Source: an uncultured Eubacteriales bacterium (GTDB taxonomy: Bacteria; Bacillota; Clostridia; Oscillospirales; Acutalibacteraceae). From it: DNA of 7,752 bases. The notes beneath the pieces are model-generated. The model was not told where the DNA came from and searched no databases. It was given only the letters and a program-made list of their open reading frames with translations. A program made the translations under genes and the position numbers. Of this stretch, positions 5,765 through 7,752 are shown in pieces (position 1 is the stretch's first letter; every line of letters starts with the position of its first letter). Location of the stretch: contig ONUD01000241.1 of assembly GCA_900320925.1 (NCBI GenBank), positions 1 to 7,752 of the forward strand, written 5' to 3'.

Positions 5765-7577
5765 ATGGCAAGGAAATCAATTGATGATTTTCGGGATTGA
5801 CGTAAAAATCTTTGCCGTCATAATGAAAGATGCGGAAACTTCCCGCCAAAGTATCATCATACCCATTCCCAAATGAATATTGACTGACAAGCCTGAAAGG
5901 AATCGTGCTGTTTTGGTCAACGGAATAGAGGAATAGTTCTGCGTTGTATAAACGACCTTTTTCACTGCTATTCGGGGAGGCTGTCATGATGTAAAGCAGA
6001 CCATTTTCATACCATGTATGCGAGTAGTCAAAACGGCAGTTTTCAGGAACTTCTCCTTTGGATTGATAAACATACTTTGGCTCATCGGAAAGGTCGAGAA
6101 TATCAAACCCATTCGCCAGAATATTGCTTTGCAGATAGAAACGGTATAGATTTTGTGATGGATCGGGGAAAGCATCAACATCCAACCATTCAGGCGGGAT
6201 GTGATAACGCAGATAACGATGGCTGCCGATGGGTATCATTAATTGGCGGCTACCGACGGGGAAAGCGGTATAGTACAATTCTTCCGTCATACCTGTCAAT
6301 CGGTCGGCACCTGTGACTCTGTTAACAGAAATGGAAGCCCTGCTGAAAGAAATGGTATCCTCTTTGAAATGTGCCGATACAAAATAAGCGGTATTGTCAG
6401 ATTTTCCTACGGTAATGACCGCTTTATTACCGTCCCACACAATATCGTCAATTGCTTCCTGATTTTCCAGCGGGTAATGTGCGGAAATGGAAGTACCCTT
6501 TTGTACATCAGCGGATACTGCCAGTATTTCCGCTTTCTCGTCATAGGACATACCTATCATTCTGTAAGAATCACCGTATTTTTTGATATCCATGATAGTA
6601 CCTTGTGCCGGAACACGGATGTTTCCTATATAGGATATGCCCTGTGACATATCGAACAGATAAACTTCGGGGATAGCATCGTCTTTGACAGAAAAACCGA
6701 TTGTTCCTTGGTCGAGGAAGATATCCTGTATATCGCCATAAAATGCTTTTTTGGCAGAAACGGTTTTAGAGGTCAGGTCAATGACCGACAGGGCAGAATA
6801 ATATACAAAGTTACCGAAAGTGCAGATATCACTGTCGTCCCATGTAATGGTTTCACCGTCCATTGATGCAGACGGTGGGTACGGCTGGTAGTGAAAAACG
6901 CCCCTCTCTTCCACAAGGTCAGAAGTCAATAAATACAATTGCTTATCCGATGAAAAGACTGCACTGCATACCCCTCTCTGAACATACTGATGCTCCAATA
7001 CAGGATGTTCGGGGTCGGAAAGGGAATAGATATCTACAAAGGTGTTGACAAAAGGTTCGGTTCTGTCAAAAAATTCGGGGGATTCACTTTTAATCACAAT
7101 CAGTTCCTCGCCGCATAACAGCAGCTGCCCTCCGGACCAAGGGATGGACGTTATTTTCTCTGCAATCTTATTGACCTGTTTTTGTTCTTTCATACTGAAA
7201 ATTCTGATGGTATTTCTGTAGTTCTCTTCCGCCGCATGACGGGAAGGAAGTGCATGATTCACATCAAGATAATAGATGTATTCACCGTACACAACATTCT
7301 GTTTTGCCGTTTCCGCACCGTGAACAGTCGGCGAATAGGTTTCATGTCTGTAAGAAGTATCGTTTTCGTAATTTTTCGTTTGTCGTGCAATAAGCCAATC
7401 ATGATTCCTGCCATACAAATACAACACGGTTCCGCTGATGACAAACAGACACACTGCTGCCTTGATAACAGAAGAAATTTTAATTTTCTTTTTTTTCTTG
7501 AAAGGCAGTTCATTGGCCGCTTGTATGTACTGTAGTTCGACAAGGGCAAGCTTTTCCAACAGGTCTTTTCCTCTCAT
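5763..7577 (-). CDS. Membrane-anchored beta-propeller protein, probable anti-sigma factor
   Basis: The 604-residue protein has a short cytoplasmic N-terminus (residues 1-33, with LLEKLALVELQYIQAA and a basic run KKKKKIK), one membrane segment at about 37-55, and an outside domain of about 550 residues. That domain resembles the clostridial secreted C-terminal beta-propeller family (Beta_propel): repeated blade-like units such as YGEYIYYLDV near 97-106, VDIYSLSDPEHP at 181-192, KQLYLLTSD at 212-220 and FDILDLSDEP at 491-500. There is no HxxxCxxC zinc anti-sigma motif. The ATG overlaps the stop of an upstream ECF-type sigma gene by 4 bp and has AGGAGG 10 nt upstream. The pairing and the short N-terminus suggest that it holds the sigma factor at the membrane and releases it on an envelope signal; this is inference. 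The signal is unknown. Base composition is visibly more A+T-rich than in the purine genes. Confidence 0.8.
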   Translation of the reverse strand: MRGKDLLEKLALVELQYIQAANELPFKKKKKIKISSVIKAAVCLFVISGTVLYLYGRNHDWLIARQTKNYENDTSYRHETYSPTVHGAETAKQNVVYGEYIYYLDVNHALPSRHAAEENYRNTIRIFSMKEQKQVNKIAEKITSIPWSGGQLLLCGEELIVIKSESPEFFDRTEPFVNTFVDIYSLSDPEHPVLEHQYVQRGVCSAVFSSDKQLYLLTSDLVEERGVFHYQPYPPSASMDGETITWDDSDICTFGNFVYYSALSVIDLTSKTVSAKKAFYGDIQDIFLDQGTIGFSVKDDAIPEVYLFDMSQGISYIGNIRVPAQGTIMDIKKYGDSYRMIGMSYDEKAEILAVSADVQKGTSISAHYPLENQEAIDDIVWDGNKAVITVGKSDNTAYFVSAHFKEDTISFSRASISVNRVTGADRLTGMTEELYYTAFPVGSRQLMIPIGSHRYLRYHIPPEWLDVDAFPDPSQNLYRFYLQSNILANGFDILDLSDEPKYVYQSKGEVPENCRFDYSHTWYENGLLYIMTASPNSSEKGRLYNAELFLYSVDQNSTIPFRLVSQYSFGNGYDDTLAGSFRIFHYDGKDFYVNPENHQLISLP

Positions 7578-7752
7578 AAATCATACCCCTCCTTGATGAG
7601 AAATAGTTTCATTTCCTTTCGTATACGAAACAGCATGGTTTTGGTCTTGCTTTCGGAGATGGCAAAATGTCTTGCAATCTCACGAATGGTGTCCATGTAC
7701 CAGTATCTTCGCAAAAAGATATTTCTCTGTTCCTCGTTGAGTGTGGCAAGAA
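7574..7752 (-). CDS. RNA polymerase sigma factor, ECF type (partial, C-terminal region 4)
   Basis: Only the last 58 codons are in the window; the rest lies beyond the right edge. The visible protein reads LNEEQRNIFLRRYWYMDTIR, then EIARHFAISESKTKTMLFRI and a basic tail ending KEGYDL. This is the sigma region 4 helix-turn-helix that contacts the -35 element, with the typical EEQRxIFLRRYW and ISESKTKTMLFR motifs of clostridial ECF sigma factors. The stop codon overlaps the start of the propeller gene by 4 bp, indicating co-expression as a sigma/anti-sigma unit. Region 2 cannot be seen, so the ECF subgroup is undetermined. The promoter lies outside the window. Confidence 0.88.
   Translation of the reverse strand, partial: LATLNEEQRNIFLRRYWYMDTIREIARHFAISESKTKTMLFRIRKEMKLFLIKEGYDL

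Overview
The window looks like chromosomal DNA of a Gram-positive Clostridia-type bacterium, most likely a gut or rumen member of the Oscillospiraceae or Lachnospiraceae. This is inference: it rests on strong AGGAGG-type ribosome sites, near-consensus sigma-A promoters, a purine cluster with a stand-alone IMP cyclohydrolase, an unusual clostridial-looking PEP carboxykinase, and an ECF sigma factor paired with a membrane beta-propeller protein. No mobile element, tRNA, rRNA or CRISPR array was seen.

Layout. Bases 1-3820 hold a compact minus-strand purine biosynthesis operon, read purE, purF, purM, purN, then the start of an IMP cyclohydrolase gene that runs off the left edge. Gaps are 18-20 bp or less. 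purM and purN overlap by 4 bp, and the cyclohydrolase ATG directly follows the purN stop. Bases 3821-4021 form a divergent control region with one near-consensus promoter facing each way and an imperfect 22-bp dyad between them. Bases 4022-5716 hold a plus-strand ATP-type PEP carboxykinase gene (pckA). A bidirectional intrinsic terminator at 5718-5764 separates it from a convergent minus-strand pair: a partial ECF-type sigma factor (7574-7752, C-terminal end only), overlapping by 4 bp a 604-residue membrane protein with an extracellular beta-propeller, the probable anti-sigma partner.

How the genes work together. PurF commits PRPP to the pathway, PurN adds the first formyl group, PurM closes the imidazole ring, PurE carboxylates AIR, and the cyclohydrolase closes the second ring to give IMP. 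purD, purL/Q/S, purK, purC, purB and an AICAR transformylase are not in the window. pckA links oxaloacetate and PEP and shares only its upstream region with the purine operon. The sigma/propeller pair is an independent envelope-signalling unit.

Most of the window is recognisable metabolism. I found no clearly undescribed system. The points most worth a second look are the divergent active-site motifs of PurF and PckA, the matched divergent promoters with a dyad between them, and the sigma/beta-propeller pair.
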